Part shown: positions 42,938 to 43,331 of the stretch, in pieces | Position numbering within the stretch: position 1 is the stretch's first letter | How the letters are laid out: each line of letters starts with the position of its first letter | NCBI GenBank assembly: GCA_013911745.1 | Contig: JACESO010000014.1 | Coordinates: forward strand, 1-43,331 | Reading direction: 5' to 3' | Length of the DNA: 43,331 nucleotides | From: Sphingobium sp. | GTDB lineage: Bacteria > Pseudomonadota > Alphaproteobacteria > Sphingomonadales > Sphingomonadaceae | Notes under the pieces: generated by a model | The model's database searches: none | What the model was told of the DNA's origin: nothing | What the model saw: only the letters and a program-made list of their open reading frames with translations | Made by a program: the position numbers and the translations under genes

Positions 42938-43331
42938 TTACCGCCGGACTGGTGCAGGCATCAGTGTCCAGCTTTCGCCGCCGGTCAGCAGCCACCCGCC
43001 CAGGCTGCTTTTGCCGCCCGCCAAGGCCTGCGCGATCGCACGATCGATGGCCTCGCCACGCGGCGCAGGCGACCCGGGATCCGCAACCGCCAGCATGTGC
43101 AGCAGCAGGCGGCGCAGATATTCGCGCGGCAGATCGGTAGGCTCCAGCCGCCAGCCCGCGCCTTCCTGCCGCACATGCGCCGCCGCCAGCGCTTCGACGC
43201 TCCAGGCCAGCGCCCCCTCCGCTTCGGCCAGCGCCGCCGCACTGCGCCCCGCCGCCTCCGCATCGATCCAGTCCACCCCCGCCAGCGCCGCGCGCAGCGC
43301 CGCCCGGTCGAACCGCCGGTCGACATTCGAA
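42938..43331 (-). CDS. tilS: tRNA(Ile)-lysidine synthase, C-terminal part (cut by window end)
   Basis: The frame is open to the window edge and reads NVDRRFDRAALRAALAGVDW, the conserved segment after the TilS catalytic domain (SNxDxRFxRxxLR). About 110 residues of helical C-terminal region follow, ending LMPAPVRR. TilS modifies C34 of tRNA-Ile(CAU) to lysidine. The N-terminal PP-loop lies outside the window. A GTG inside (43276) is not the start. tilS-ftsH adjacency is common, which supports the call. Confidence 0.85.
   Translation of the reverse strand, partial: SNVDRRFDRAALRAALAGVDWIDAEAAGRSAAALAEAEGALAWSVEALAAAHVRQEGAGWRLEPTDLPREYLRRLLLHMLAVADPGSPAPRGEAIDRAIAQALAGGKSSLGGWLLTGGESWTLMPAPVRR

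Noticed and set aside
1-43331. CRISPR arrays, tRNA/rRNA genes, prophage, integrases or a complete mobile element
   Set aside because: No regularly spaced direct repeats, no tRNA-like cloverleaf and no intact recombinase or phage gene was seen anywhere in the window.

Overview
The window reads as a chromosomal segment of a GC-rich alphaproteobacterium of the Sphingomonadaceae type (Sphingomonas/Sphingobium/Novosphingobium relatives). The supports are the codon bias, the density of TonB-dependent receptors beside glycoside hydrolases, the GH97/GH13/LacI/MFS starch set known from sphingomonads and caulobacters, and the housekeeping block hdaA-ppk-ppx / purM-purN / tilS-ftsH. The taxonomic call is inference; no rRNA or tRNA gene is present.

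Positions 1-544 hold a decayed IS256-family transposase tail. Positions 545-11769 form an assimilatory nitrate/nitrite island: the NasT antiterminator (545), the NasS nitrate sensor (1123), an MFS nitrate transporter (2545), an outer-membrane beta-barrel protein (3866), NADH-nitrite reductase nirB/nirD (5271, 7784), nitrate reductase nasA (8119), the sirohaem enzyme cobA (10718) and an unnamed 90-residue leucine-zipper protein (11497). Both target units, 2545-5074 and 5271-11769, are preceded by hairpins that look like NasT (ANTAR) targets followed by an intrinsic terminator. NasS would hold NasT until nitrate is bound, and NasT would then let transcription pass the terminators. The most striking single observation is inside the outer-membrane gene: 69 bp (4228-4296) lie in reverse orientation between 9-bp inverted repeats. 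Flipping them back restores a family-like sequence without changing frame.

Positions 11726-22972 form a starch/maltodextrin locus: a GPH-type sugar transporter, a tight operon of periplasmic alpha-amylase, cytoplasmic GH13 alpha-glucosidase and GH97 enzyme, a divergent LacI regulator and a large TonB-dependent receptor. The same 12-mer GCATACGTATTC lies in the amylase/lacI intergenic region and upstream of the receptor, and is probably the LacI operator. Next come a carboxylesterase with an apparently shortened middle (23432), an exported GH74 xyloglucanase-like Asp-box protein (25294) and a divergent TonB-dependent receptor (27839) of unknown ligand.

From 30815 on the content is mainly housekeeping: rplJ-rplL without rpoBC next to them; a leftward unit of a DUF2066-like membrane-anchored protein, hdaA, ppk and ppx; rightward purM and a purN carrying an extra MmcQ/YjbR-like domain; a nucleotidyltransferase-fold protein of different base composition; then leftward tilS (cut by the window end), a small two-helix membrane protein and ftsH. 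Long antisense reading frames are common at this GC content and were treated as shadows.
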